Assembly (NCBI GenBank): GCA_963575745.1
Contig: CAUYUJ010016149.1
Location: 592,424-656,423, forward strand
Length of the DNA stretch: 64,000 bases
Direction of reading: 5' to 3'
Origin: Prorocentrum cordatum
Lineage: Eukaryota > Sar > Dinophyceae > Prorocentrales > Prorocentraceae
The translations under genes were made by a program, and so were the position numbers. Below the pieces are notes generated by a model. It had not been told where the DNA came from. It ran no database searches and saw only the letters and a list, made by a program, of their open reading frames with translations. Shown piece by piece: positions 43,504 through 54,310 of this stretch (its first letter is position 1; every line of letters starts with the position of its first letter).

Positions 43504-43532
<29 letters not shown>
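43387..43532. repeat. (TCC)n array
   Basis: About 145 bases of (CCT)n/(TCC)n, ending in a C-run. Its purine strand is opposite to that of the (GGA)n array on the other side of the RNase H fragment. Confidence 0.95.
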
Positions 43533-43535
<3 letters not shown>

Positions 43536-46500
43536 TCTCCTCCATCTCTGCTCTTTTGTCCTCCTTGCTTACCTCCTGTTCATCCACTCCCTCTTTTCTG
43601 AGGGGTTTTTCATTCTTCTGCCACGCCCTCACCTTCCTCCTCAACTTGCCTCCTCTCCAAGATCCTCATCATCCAGCCTTTCCCGTCCTAGTTGAAACCT
43701 AGCTCGCGAGAAACACCAGTTCTGGATGTGTTGTCACGTGTTGTTCGACCTGTTCACCTTTTTACCAAGATAAGCATCGACAGGGCACGTGCATGTTCCA
43801 TCAAGAGCTTCAGGCATCCGGCTCGCATACATAGTTCATGCGAACAAAAGCCATGGCTTGAAACCGCGCTTTCTTCAAAATCTGCCGTTCCACCGTGTGT
43901 CCCCAGGGACCTTTGCACGAAGCAGGCCGATGAAGAGACACCATAGTAGTGTCGGCAGCAAGCCAAGGGAGGAAGCGAGAAAGAGAAGGCCTTTTTTCAG
44001 AAGGCTCGGAAGTCACCCGCCCTTTTGAGAAGGTGTTTGAGCCTTCCCCGGAGACGCAGAAAACTTCACAGAAGGCCCGAAGGCTTCCGAGAAGTCCTGC
44101 CGCCCTCACTCGCAGGCGAATGGTAGTGGCAGGGGCAGCGACAGCAGAGGAAGCGGCAGCGCAGGCGGCAGCTCAGGCGGCACCGAAGACGGCAGCGAAA
44201 GAGGGGCGGCAGCAGCGATATAGCCCCGGAGATTCGACTCTGCACAAGCCTTTGCAGCATCGCGCAAAATCATGACCGGAACCCTGGACCCGATCTTTCT
44301 GCCTCGACTACACGTAGGAAAGACCTTTCGCCGGAGTGACCTTTGGTGCGGGCTCACCGGGGCCCACCAAACGCTAAGCGCGATGCGATAATGACTTCTT
44401 TTGCGCGCTTGGATTTGGCCACCTTGCGACTCCTTAATCCGCGCACTAACGATCATTCTTGCCTAGGGTCACTCTTGCGTGCAGCCGACTGCCGCTTTCT
44501 TCGAGCCATATTGATTTGTGATGGTCCCATAGCCCGAACCCTGGCGAAAACGCCCGCAGTGAAAAATAATATAACGCCCTCAGTGGGCGGCGGTGGCAGC
44601 GGCAGCAGCGGCAGAAACCAAAGCAGGAACTTCAGTGCAGCACAGCCTGTCTGCAGCAGCTGCGGCGCTGGCGGCGGCGGCAAGTGGCAGCTGCCACTCC
44701 GCCGGCAGCTGGCGATCGCGTGCGCACACCGGCGCGCGGCCAAAGGCAGGACGTGGCGGCGGGCTGGATGAGCAGCTGTCGCGGCACCTGTTCAGGCGCG
44801 CGGGTGGTGCAGGGCGTGCACCAGGGCGGGGTATGACAGGCTCGAGCATCGAGGTTTGATGAATCAGTTGTTGTCGTCGGATCTCGGCGGCTTTCCAGCC
44901 TCGGGGTGCGTTTGCACCGGCTGCGTCTCGCCGAGAGGCGTCCGGGGGCACCAGGATCGTCCCGAACGGCCGTTGGCGAGCCGAGATACGGCCCGAAATG
45001 CAAGATCAGGGCGAAGAAGGACAGGCGTACGCAGATGTTTTCGGAGCTCCGCGCGGATCTCCCGAGTTGGCGCTGGCCCCCCTGGCGGCTCCTCCAGCGC
45101 CGATCCGCCGACCTCCGAAAGTTTCTGTCCACGAAGTTCGTGTTTCCGCAGTGGAAGCGGCAAGCGTCTGGCTGACGACCGACTAGCCTTGTTTGCCGTT
45201 GCTCCAGCATCCGCTGTGCAGGGTGTCCGGGAGAGGGGTCAGCCTGCTCATCCGACTGTCGATTGTGTATTGTGCAGCGCGGTAAGCTCCTGTTTGACCC
45301 AAAATGAGGTCCAGCTGAACGGAGGCGGTGCAATAGATTTGGGACAGTTGGATTGCAAATATCTTGTGCCAGAGAGTTGTATGGCATCGTATTGCAGCGA
45401 GTGTGTTGCACGCAAAAACAGAGCACTATATTTGCTCCCCAGAATGTATTAATGCACGCCCCAAATCGACTGCAACCCACATGCCAATGGCAGCAACTCT
45501 ATTGCACCACCCCCTTGTAGCTGGACCCCCACTTGCGTCAACCAGGAAGCTCACCCTTCCGAGACAGCGGCAGGAGTGCGCGAAGGTTGGCCGATGGACT
45601 TCCCCGGCCCCATAGACCCAGGGCGAGGGGAGCAGGAGCAGGCGGCGAGGGGGCTCGTTCAGCCGGATTGCATGGCGCCCCAGGCGGGCTTCCTCCCGAG
45701 TGCGAGGCAGAGATCGCCGGAGCACGGGCCCAGACCCAGGGCCCCCCCCCGCCCCACCCTTCGGCCAAATTCAGGAGGGGAACAAAAACACACAGACACA
45801 ATTGATCGTCGATTCCCAGGAAAATATGGAAAAGTATGGGAAGTGGGGGGGAAGACAAAAACCTAGAAAATATAGGAAAGTGTGGGGAATCCTGTTATGT
45901 GTGTATTTATTTGTGTGTCCCAGGGCCCCTTCACAAATGCCGAAGCCCAGCATAAAAAACAAAGCCCACGAGCTGGCGCTGCGGCTTGGGCTTCGCAGGA
46001 GGCTCGTGAGCGAGGCAGCCCGCGCCCTCTGCATGGTGCCTTGCGTGGACATCAAGAACGTGCAGCGTGTGATCCCACCCTGGCCGGCCAGCACTCTTTG
46101 GGGCTGGCGTATCGTGCGCGTCTCCGCGGATCCATAGGCCACTGCTGGTCCGAGGGCCACTCGTAGCTTGCACCATGCTGTGCTGAACTGCCGTATCCCC
46201 TGCAGCTCGTAGCGTTCAGACTGACAGGGCTCACTTCGATTCCTCCGAGTCGATTCGATTTGATTTCGATGGCTTCCGATTCCGATTCGATTCGATTTGG
46301 GATTCCGGTCTGGATCCCGTTTTCTCATCGGAGGCATAATATTTATTGGTGATTTCCGCCGATTCTACTTCTCCCGACTCGGCTGCCGATCTCCGCCGAT
46401 CCGATTCATTTCGATCGCCGATCTGACATCGATTTGATTATTGGCCCCTCTGGACTACCACGTGCAGGACTCTGGAGACACGATCACCGTTATGATGTTG

Positions 46501-47340
46501 ATCTGGGGGTAAGACTTAAGCATACCCAGCATCATATGTCAGAACTCCCTTCACTCATCTAGACATCTCTGCCGTCGTTCACTTTATCGTTCTCACAGTG
46601 CCAGCCGCGGACATCATCGAGGCAAGGCAGACCCGAGCCACCTCCTGATTCGTTTCCAGCCCCCCCCCCACACACACACAAGAAGGCAGATGCTGCACGC
46701 GGTCGGCTACCTGCACAGCAAGGCAGCGTTACTAGCCTTCGCTTTCTGCAGACTGTTCCATCTTGTCCACCCTCTCGAGTCTGCTGGGGCTCCGCCGTCA
46801 TGTCCTCATGCTAGAGGCATATTCAGAGTTGGTCATTCGCCGAGTCGTGAAGTCACTGTGCCAGTAATGTTTGCGTGTGCGCGTGATGGATTATCCAGTG
46901 CCCAGTGACATAGCGACGATATATAGCATAGTACCAGATGTGAAGGTCGGATACAGCCATCGCCCTACGCGTTGCGACGCCACCGAGCCTGCATTAATCT
47001 GGATTGGCTGGAGAATCGATCCAGCACGCTTCTGGCCCGACGGGCTTGCGCATATGCTTGAAGCTATCGGGGACGAGGACATGCGCACGAATTGTGATTT
47101 GCGAGTGTGAAGCTTGTGGACACTACAGCCGTCCACTCGCCTTCGTCTTTGGGCGAAGTATCCCAGTATGTTTGTCAATCTGCCAGCGAGCCCGAACACT
47201 TGTCTGAATCTATAAGGTGCTCACGCCATTCCGAAGACAACCATGACGGTGCATCCGTCAAGGGTGCGGCACCGTGCTTGGCTTGTGAGTCAGGAGCATC
47301 GGGGGTGCCTACGAGGATATCCTGAAGTGCCTCCAAGAGG
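43533..47340. other. No supported gene; small repeats
   Basis: Unique sequence with short overlapping frames on both strands. Notable content: GGC/GCA-rich tract 44110-44210 and 44580-44720; a block at 45765-45815 (TTCAGGAGG, CACACAGACACAAT, GATCGTCGATTC) that recurs at 51795-51845; GATTCGATTTGATTTCGAT words at 46230-46445; a peptide-like stretch IDPARFWPDGLAHMLEAIGD at about 47012 that could be an exon but cannot be assigned. Confidence 0.45.
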
Positions 47341-47800
47341 AGGATGAGGAGGAGGAAGAGGAGGAGGAGGAGTCCGTAGCCGGGCCCTCGAGGGCTTCCC
47401 GGGGCTCCTGAGGGGCCTCTTGGGTGCCTCTCGGAAGCCTCTTGGAGCCTTCTGGGGGTCCTCTGGCGGTCCCTGGGCGGCGCTTAGGGCCACCACGGCA
47501 GGAACGATTCGAGAGGTCAGTTTGTATGGCCCTCTTGGCCACCTCTCGGGACTCTCCTGGGCTGTCTGACCGTCGCGTGAATGTCGTTGATAGTGACATG
47601 TTTGATCGCATGTCGGCATCTCGGACGTGCACGCGAACGTGCACGCACGCGCACACGTTTTTGTCGGTGGCGTCTCGGATCTGGGTTGCAGGCGGGCCAC
47701 GCTGGGGCCCAGGCGAAGCTCACACGCACGCGCGCGCGCATGCGCCCGCGCCCGCGCACGCGCACGCACGCGCGCACTAAGGCGCGAACGTCTCCCGTTC
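47341..47800. repeat. GAG tract, CTTGG-type block and alternating purine-pyrimidine tract
   Basis: GAGGAGGAGGAA at 47338-47372; a short CCTCTTGG/CCTCTCGG block at 47385-47490 like that at 38.3 kb; then CGCACGCGC and GCACACG repeats at 47625-47660 and 47720-47780, which are favourable for Z-DNA. Confidence 0.75.
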
Positions 47801-47929
47801 CAGAGCGAGGCGTGACTGTAATGCTGGGACTTCGTCCCTGGGCCCCGTCCCATCCCCCTCCACCCGCCTTACTTTTATGTTTGAAGCCTTACGCGGGATG
47901 AGGTTCTCTGTGCCCAGCTTTTGCGAGGG

Positions 47930-48425
47930 GGAGTGGTTGCAGAAGCTTGCGCCTGCAAGACGGGTGGATTCCAGCACCCATCTTTCTCCGAGGGACAGTG
48001 GTTCCAGCAGACCGCGGGATGGGCTCCAGCGCCCAATTTTGACGGGGGAAGTCGTTCCAGCAGATCATGCCGACAAGGCGGGTGGGTTCCAGCACTCATT
48101 TCTTTCCGATGGGCAGTGGTTCCAGCAGACCGCGGGATGGGTCCCAGCGCCCAATTTTGACGGGGGGAGACGTTCCAGCAGATCATGCCGACAAGTCTCC
48201 AGCACTCATTTCTTTCCGAGGGGCAGTGGTTCCAGCAGACCACGGGATGGGTTCCAGCGCCCAGTTCTGACGGGGAGAAGTCGTTCCAGCAGCTTATGCC
48301 TGCAAGATGGGTGGGCTCCAGCACCCAATTTTTCCGAGGGGCAGTGGTTCCAGCAGACCGCGGGATGGGTCCCAGCGCCCAATTTGAGCGGGGGGGACAC
48401 GTTCCAGAAGATCATGCCGACATGC
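47930..48425. repeat. Tandem array of about 115-bp units
   Basis: AGTGGTTCCAGCAGACCGCG recurs at about 47998, 48114, 48227 and 48343 (steps 113-116). Each unit also has CCAGCGCCCAATTTTGACGG, CGTTCCAGCAGATCATGCC and TTCCAGCACTCATTTCTTTC. About four and a half units. A single further unit lies at 50418-50505. Confidence 0.92.
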
Positions 48426-48547
48426 CGACAAGACGTAACAGCGAAGACTGATAGGTTTCTAATGGTCTCAAAAGAAAGCATCATGACTCCCCAGGGGGGT
48501 CTGGGCAGGATCCAGGGAGAATCCGCGGAAGTCGTTTTAAGCAAACA

Positions 48548-48900
48548 GTTACACACTTCGTGGTCTTCGAGGTCCCAGAACTCCATTCCCGGGCCACATT
48601 CTGAATGCCCGGAGCCAACTGTAGGCCACTTCGTGCTCTTCGAGTTCCCAGAACTCCATTCTCGGGCCACATTGTGAATGCCCGGAGCCAGCTGTAGGCT
48701 TTTTCGTGTTCTTCGAGTTCCCAGAACTCCATTCCCGGGCCACATTTTGAATGCCCGGAGCCAACTGTAGGCCACGTCGTGGTCTTCGAGTTCCCAGAAC
48801 TCCATTCCTGGGCATGATTTTGAATGCCCGGAGCCAGCTGTAGGCCTTTTCGTGTTCTTCGAGTTCCCAGAACTCCATTCCCGGGCTACATTTTGAATGC
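48548..48900. repeat. Tandem array of 73-bp units, five copies
   Basis: CCCAGAACTCCATTCCCGGG at 48573, 48647, 48720, 48793 and 48866 gives steps of 74, 73, 73 and 73. Each unit continues CCACATTTTGAATGCCCGGA, GCCAACTGTAGGCC and TTCGTGTTCTTCGAG. The last unit runs straight into the GGCTGA array. Confidence 0.93.
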
Positions 48901-50272
48901 TGAGGCAGGCTGATGCTGAGGCTGAGGCAGGCTGAGGCTGAGGCAGGCTGAGGCTAAGGCCGAGGTTGCAGGCAGACTGAGGCTGAGGCTGAAGCAGGCT
49001 GAGGCTGAGGCTGAGGCAGGCTGAGGCTGAGGCTGAGGCAGGCTGATGCTGAGGCAGGCTGAGGCTGAGGCTGAGGCTGATACAGGCTGAGGCTGAGGCA
49101 GGCTGAGGCTGAGGCCGAGGCTGAAGGCAGACTGAGGCTGAGGCAGGCTGAGGCTGAGGCTGAGGCAGGCTGATGCTGAGGCAGGCTGAGGCTGAGGCTG
49201 AGGCTGATGCAGGCTGAGGCTGAGGCAGGCTGAGGCTGAGGCCGAGGCTGAAGGCAGACTGAGGCTGAGGCTGAAGCAGCTGAGGCTGAGGCTGAGGCTG
49301 AGGCTGAGGCTGACTGAGGCTGAGGCTGAGGCTGAGGCTGAGGCTGAGGCTGAGGCTGAGGCTGAGGCAGGCTGAGGCTGAGGCAGGCTGAGGCTGAGGC
49401 TGAGGCTGAAGGCTGAGGCTGAGGCTGAGGCTGAAGCAGCTGAGGCTGAGGCTGAGGCAGAGGCTGAGGCTGAGGCTGAGGCTGATGCTGAGGCAGGCTG
49501 AGGCTGAGGCTGAGGCTGATGCAGGCTGAGGCTGAGGCAGGCTGAGGCTGAAGGCAGACTGAGGCTGAGGCTGAAGCAGGCTGAGGCTGAGGCTGAGGCA
49601 GGCTGAGGCTGAGGCTGAGGCAGGCTGATGCTGAGGCAGGCTGAGGCTGAGGCTGAGGCTGATGCAGGCTGAGGCTGAGGCAGGCTGAGGCTGAGGCAGG
49701 CTGAAGGCTGAGGCTGAGGCTGAGGCTGAGGCTGAAGGCTGCTGAGGGCTGAGGCAGGCTGAGGCTGAGGCTGAGGCTGATGCTGAGGCAGGCTGAGGCT
49801 GAGGCTGAGGCTGATGCAGGCTGAGGCTGAGGCAGGCTGAGGCTGAGGCCGAGGCTGAAGGCAGACTGAGGCTGAGGCTGAAGCAGGCTGAGGCTGAGGC
49901 TGAGGCAGGCTGAGGCTGAGGCTGAGGCAGGCTGATGCTGAGGCAGGCTGAGGCTGAGGCTGAGGCTGATGCAGGCTGAGGCTGAGGCAGGCTGAGGCTG
50001 AGGCCGAGGCTGAAGGCAGACTGAGGCTGAGGCTGAAGCAGGCTGAGGCTGAGGCTGAGGCAGGCTGAGGCTGAGGCTGAGGCAGGCTGATGCTGAGGCA
50101 GGCTGAGGCTGAGGCTGAGGCTGATGCAGGCTGAGGCTGAGGCAGGCTGAGGCTGAGGCCGAGGCTGAAGGCAGACTGATGCTGAGGCTGAAGCAGGCTG
50201 AGGCTGAGGCTGAGGCAGGCTGAGGCTGAGGCAGGCTGAGGCTGAGGCTGTGAGGCTGAGGCTGTGACTGCG
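48900..50272. repeat. GGCTGA minisatellite with 155-bp higher order
   Basis: 1.37 kb of GGCTGA hexamers interrupted by GGCAGGCTGA, GATGCTGA and GAAGGCAGACTGA. The marker GCAGACTGA lies at 48972, 49128, 49254, 49554, 49861, 50016 and 50171; the steps 156, 126, 300, 307, 155 and 155 show a higher-order unit near 155 bp with two double steps. The minus strand is open for 446 codons (SLSLPQPQ, SASACLSLS) because the hexamer lacks stops, which is no evidence of a gene. Confidence 0.95.
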
Positions 50273-50417
50273 ACGTTGCCACTGCGACTGTCATCGCGAA
50301 TGCGACTACGACTGCGAGAACAGCAGAATTCTACAACTGGATTCTCATCTGAATCTTAAGGGGAATGCTTCCAGATACGCTCCTACACATCGCTGTTAGG
50401 TTGCTTTGCCGGGATCG

Positions 50418-50505
50418 TTTTCGAGAGGCAGTGGTCCCATCAGCCCGCGGGGTGGGTTTCATAATCCTACTTTGACGAGGGAAGGCCGTTCCAGCAGATA
50501 GTAAC
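50418..50505. repeat. Isolated unit of the 115-bp repeat
   Basis: AGGCAGTGGTCCCATCAGCC, CGCGGGGTGGG, TTTGACG and GGCCGTTCCAGCAGATAG match the 47930-48425 unit in order, beyond the 73-bp and GGCTGA arrays. Confidence 0.75.
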
Positions 50506-52040
50506 GATAACACAGGTGGACTGTCGCCTGAAAGGGAAGCCAGAGCGACCCGCGTCTCAGCCACGAACCCACCTACAGTCCGTCAAACACTCAATGGCAA
50601 ATATTCTCCTAACTGTAGGAGGGCCCGGGGCCATCTTTAGCCCCTCTTGGGGATGTATTGGGCCGTGTGGGAGCCCTCTTGCGGGCTTCATGGACCGTCT
50701 TGGGACGATCTTGGCGGCTCCTTGGGCCCCAGTGGATGCTGTTAAGACGAAAAAGGTCTGCGCATGTCAAGAATGCACCCATTCCTCGGGGAATGGGGCG
50801 ATGTTTGCCTCCTCGGGCCCTCTCTGCGGTGCTCTTGGAGGCTCCAGCGAGCCCCTGGGGTGCGTTGGGGAGCCCGACCCCCCACCTCTACTAATGCGAT
50901 TGTTGGCCCCGGGGAGGGGGACACCCCATCATCTTTCACGCTTTCTCACCCGCAGCATGCGGGGGTCGGCGGATTACAATCGTTCCTTGTTCGCTGTCCT
51001 GGCGCACATCCCTTACGCGGTTACATGAATCAATGTAGTTCGATTGCTCAGCTTGGTTCCAGTTCAATGTATGCTTTCCAATTTTTCTGTTGGTCATAGT
51101 TGCCAGCCGTTTGTGTAATTGTTATGAAGGGTTCTGTGCTTGTGTGCGTATGTGTTGTTTGGAGTGTCTTCGAGAACGGCTTAGAAAACTTCTCAGGAGG
51201 TTGGGGGACTGTCAAGCCTTCTGAGAAGGCCAGCTCCTTCTCGCTTCCCCCCTGGGCTCGCCGCCGAGTTTGGCATGATTTCCGATCCCGAACCAAACCC
51301 CGGATCGGTTTTGGAATGTTCTGGAGGTCGCCGCGGCGATCGCGGCGGCCACAACTCGGGGCAAGGTCTTTGTCGAGGAGTGGCATCGCCTTTCCCCCGC
51401 TCCGCGATGCAGGCGTGGCTCGCTCACATAGTAGACGACCTGGCCACAGAGAAGTGCCCCTCGATGTCCAACATGAGCAGTTGTGCTTGTCTTCGTCTTC
51501 TGCTGAGGGGCCGGCTGCCAGGCAGTCGGGAGAGATCCGCGGGGGCCACGCACGCCGCGCGCAGGGCCACACGGCACCCTCGCATGCCCCGGCTCACCCT
51601 GCGGCAGCCGCCCCCCGCCGCGCGCCGGCGTCCGGGCCCCCCCGGTCGGCGCGCCCTCCCTTTCTGCCCCTGCACACCTCCGCTCGCCTGCCCGCCCGCC
51701 AGGGTCCAGCTCGATGCGGTCGGCGATCGATCCGACGCGATGTCGGCTCCGGCCAGCCCGATCCGATTCGGCTCCGAGATACCCTGCGATCGGGTGTGGC
51801 TTCAGGAGGGAAAAAAGCACACAGACACAATGAATCGTCGATTCAGGGCCCCTTCAGTGGCCCGACGCTCCCACGGCGCTATCGTGCAGCCCCGCGCAGC
51901 CGATGCGCCTCGATCTCGATCCGGTGCCCGTGCGGCCCGATCCGGTGCACGCTGTGCTTCGGCTGGATTCGCCGATACGATGCTGACTGATCCTGCTTGG
52001 CGGGCTCCCGCCGCTCTGGAGGGTTCTTTCCGAAGGGCTT
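50506..52040. other. No supported gene
   Basis: A CTTGGG-type block occupies 50610-50870. GC-rich sequence at 51500-51720 has open frames on both strands. A stretch VLEVAAAIAAATTRGKVF at about 51318 is peptide-like but closed soon after. The 51795-51845 block repeats 45765-45815. Confidence 0.45.
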
Positions 52041-52124
52041 AGGCGACCCGTCCTCCTCCTCCTCCTCCTCCTCCTCCTCCACCTCGTCCTCCTCCTCCAC
52101 CTCCTCCTCCTCCTCGGGTCGCCT
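52041..52124. repeat. 10-bp inverted repeat around a TCC tract
   Basis: AGGCGACCCG (52041-52050) and CGGGTCGCCT (52115-52124) are exact complements separated by 64 bases of TCC repeats. The structure sits about 40 bases upstream of the kinase HRD exon, so the TCC tract could act as the polypyrimidine tract of that exon's acceptor. Confidence 0.85.
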
Positions 52125-52162
52125 ACGGCCCCTGGGGAAACCATGCACGCCGCTCCCCCCAG

Positions 52163-52228
52163 CGCATCGTGCACCGCGACATCAAGACCGAGAATTTCCT
52201 GCTGGTGGACGAGGACGGTTGGCCACAG
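52163..52228 (+). CDS. Protein-kinase exon fragment with HRD loop
   Basis: After a run CCCCCCAG that would make a good splice acceptor, the frame reads RIVHRDIKTENFLL followed by VDEDGW. HRDxKxxN is the catalytic loop of Ser/Thr kinases, with the Asp, Lys and Asn all present. The peptide ends within about 65 bases; a 5' splice site is not obvious (a GC at CCACAG/GC is possible). The expected DFG strand is not found downstream. The part from ATCAAGACC is duplicated at 62982, where the HRD itself is cut off. It may be one exon of a kinase gene with long introns. Confidence 0.6.
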
Positions 52229-52716
52229 GCGCCCCAGAGCGGCCTCCGGCCTTCGCTCCTCCGGGGCCACGTTCGGGGGGGGGGCGCCTCGCCCCTCGAT
52301 CGTCGAGAGAGAGGGTGATCCACCGCCGCTTTACTGTTAAAAATTCCCCCCCCCTCTTCCTCGGGAACCCGGGGGCCACCCCCCCTCCCCGAAAATCCCC
52401 TCCCCCTGCTGGACCCTCCCCCCCCCTCCTTCCCCCCGGCAAGACCCCCCCCTCCCCTAACCCCTACCCCCCCCTACGGAAAACCAAAGGGGGGTCACTA
52501 CCCGTTCGAACCCTCCCCCACCCCCAGGAAACCAGAGAGGGGTCACTACCGGCTCGAAAGACCCCCCCCTCCCCTAACCCCTACCCCCCCCTACGGAAAA
52601 CCAAAGGGGGGTCACTACCCGTTCGAACCCTCCCCCACCCCCAGGAAACCAGAGAGGGGTCACTACCGGCTCGAATCCCCCCCCCTCCAGAAAACCGGGG
52701 GGGTCACTACCGGTTC
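52180..52716. repeat. Long direct repeat, left copy (partner 62981-63405)
   Basis: Begins inside the kinase exon at CATCAAGACC and runs through C-rich, G-poor sequence to CACTACCGGTTC. It includes two exact 117-bp tandem units (52441-52557 and 52558-52674) with CACTACCCGTTCGAACCC and CACTACCGGCTCGAA. The right copy has only one such unit. The pair brackets the non-LTR element. Confidence 0.92.
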
Positions 52717-52723
52717 CCACCAG

Positions 52724-52816
52724 TACAGCGAGGGGACAGCGCTGAACACCACGGAGCCCGCGACCGAGATCTTCCAGACCCCCTGGTCGAGCTTCAAGGT
52801 CATGGCGGTGGGGCAC
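52724..52816 (+). CDS. Possible exon of unknown protein
   Basis: After CCCACCAG (acceptor-like) the frame reads YSEGTALNTTEPATEIFQTP then WSSFKVMAVG, a balanced composition unlike the surrounding C-rich repeats. I do not recognise the family; it does not resemble the DFG region expected if it followed the HRD exon. Beyond 52816 the frame enters sequence that leads into the retroelement. Confidence 0.3.
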
Positions 52817-53104
52817 ATCATTATCAGTGGGTTTCAGATAATGATGACGAACTCCGTACAATACATTCGAGACCTCCACTCCCTCCTCACGCCTGATGAG
52901 TCCAATTTTCAGCTATGGGCGAAACAACATCCAGTTTTTCTTCAGGTACGAGGAGCAAAGGAGGACAGGTGCTCGACTCACGAAGCACACAATGACAAGT
53001 CATATTTCAAGACCTCAGGTGGGGCAGGCATGGGTCAACGTGGGAAGCAGAGTTCTTGCAGAATTCTCAATTTTTGGTGGAAGGCTATGCCTTACATCGG
53101 CCTA

Positions 53105-54310
53105 CTTTACAGACTTGCGACGTGGTACTCATATGCGCTGTGGCATCTCGACGGTAACGCGTGGGAGATGAGCGGCAACAATTTTGACGACAACAACAAA
53201 CATCTCGAGAATGGGGTGAGGGTGTCCCTTTCAATGCTGTGGCGTCTCGACGGACTCGCGTGGGAGACGAGCGGCAAGAATTTTGATGACATCAACAGAC
53301 ATCTCGAGAATGGTGTGAGGGTGTCCTTTCAATGCTGTGGCGTCTCGACAACTCAACGTGGGAGACGAGCAGCACAACAACATACGACGAAGATCCAGAC
53401 GGCATCACTACACATCGGGTCATCCTTTCACCACGCGACATTCTCAACCAGCTCTGCACTGTGACGACACTAATGAGCGAAAATGGAAGGGCGGCCGCAG
53501 GCCACTCTATCTTCCCTCTCTGGGCAGGTGTTAGCCTGCGATCCTCCCCTGCGGGCGGGAGTCACTCATGTCCAGACTGTCCTAGCACATCTCAACACAG
53601 AACGACACGCGACATGATCCACCATATCTGCATGAAGGCGATGCTCAACATCAGCCTACTTTTCAGACTCGCGACGTGATACTCATATGCGCTGTGGCAT
53701 CTCGACGGTAACGCGTGGGAGATGAGCGGCACAAATTTTGACGACATCAACAGACATCTCGAGCAGGGGGTGAAGGTGTCCTTTTCTATGCTGCGGCGTC
53801 TCGACGGACTCGCGTGGGAGACGAGCGGCAAGAATTTTGATGACATCAACAGACATCTCGAGAATGGTGTGAGGGTGTCCTTTTCAATGCTGCGGCGCCT
53901 CGACAACTCAACGCGGGAGACGAGCAGCACAACGCTAAACGACGAAGATCCAGACGGCATCGCTACACATCGGGTCATCCCTCCACGACGCGACGCGCTC
54001 AGCATTGTGACGACACTAACGAGCGAAGATGGAAGGGCGGCTGCAGGTCACTCTATCTTCCCTCTTTGGGCAGGTGTTTACCTGCGATCCCCCCCCCCCC
54101 GCGGGCGGGAGCCACTCATGCCTAGACTGTCTCAGCGCATCTCAACGCAGAACGACGCGCGACGTGCCCCACCAGCTCTGCACCACGACGCCGAATATGA
54201 GCGAAGGCGGAAGGGCGGCAGCAGGTCACTCCACCCCCCCTCTCTGGGCAGGTGCTAACCTGCGATCCCCCCCCCCCCCCCCCCGCGGGCGGGAGCCAGT
54301 CACGGCCAGA
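53105..54310 (+). repeat. 5' tandem monomers of the non-LTR element
   Basis: A monomer of about 550 bp: CTGTGGCATCTCGACGGTAA at 53139 recurs at 53690; GGCCACTCTATCTTCCCTCT at 53501 recurs as GGTCACTCTATCTTCCCTCT at 54049, and a truncated third appears at 54224. Within each monomer are three sub-units of about 100 bp (TGTGGCGTCTCGACGG ... GACATCTCGAGAATGG at 53139, 53240, 53335). Each monomer closes with a C-run and GCGGGCGGGAG. Tandem 5' monomers with promoter activity are known from other non-LTR elements; activity here is inference. Confidence 0.85.

Noticed and set aside
44632-45480. 282-codon minus-strand frame with several Cys
   Set aside because: No domain, open frames on both strands of the same GC-rich DNA, and no support from neighbours.
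45693-46135. 145-codon frame ending near 46135 with basic helical stretch
   Set aside because: Contains a low-complexity middle and no family resemblance; composition alone explains its length.
48954-50294. 446-codon minus-strand frame rich in SLSLPQPQ and SASACLSLS
   Set aside because: It is the translation of a GGCTGA minisatellite, which has no stop codon in this phase. No start context or non-repeat domain exists.
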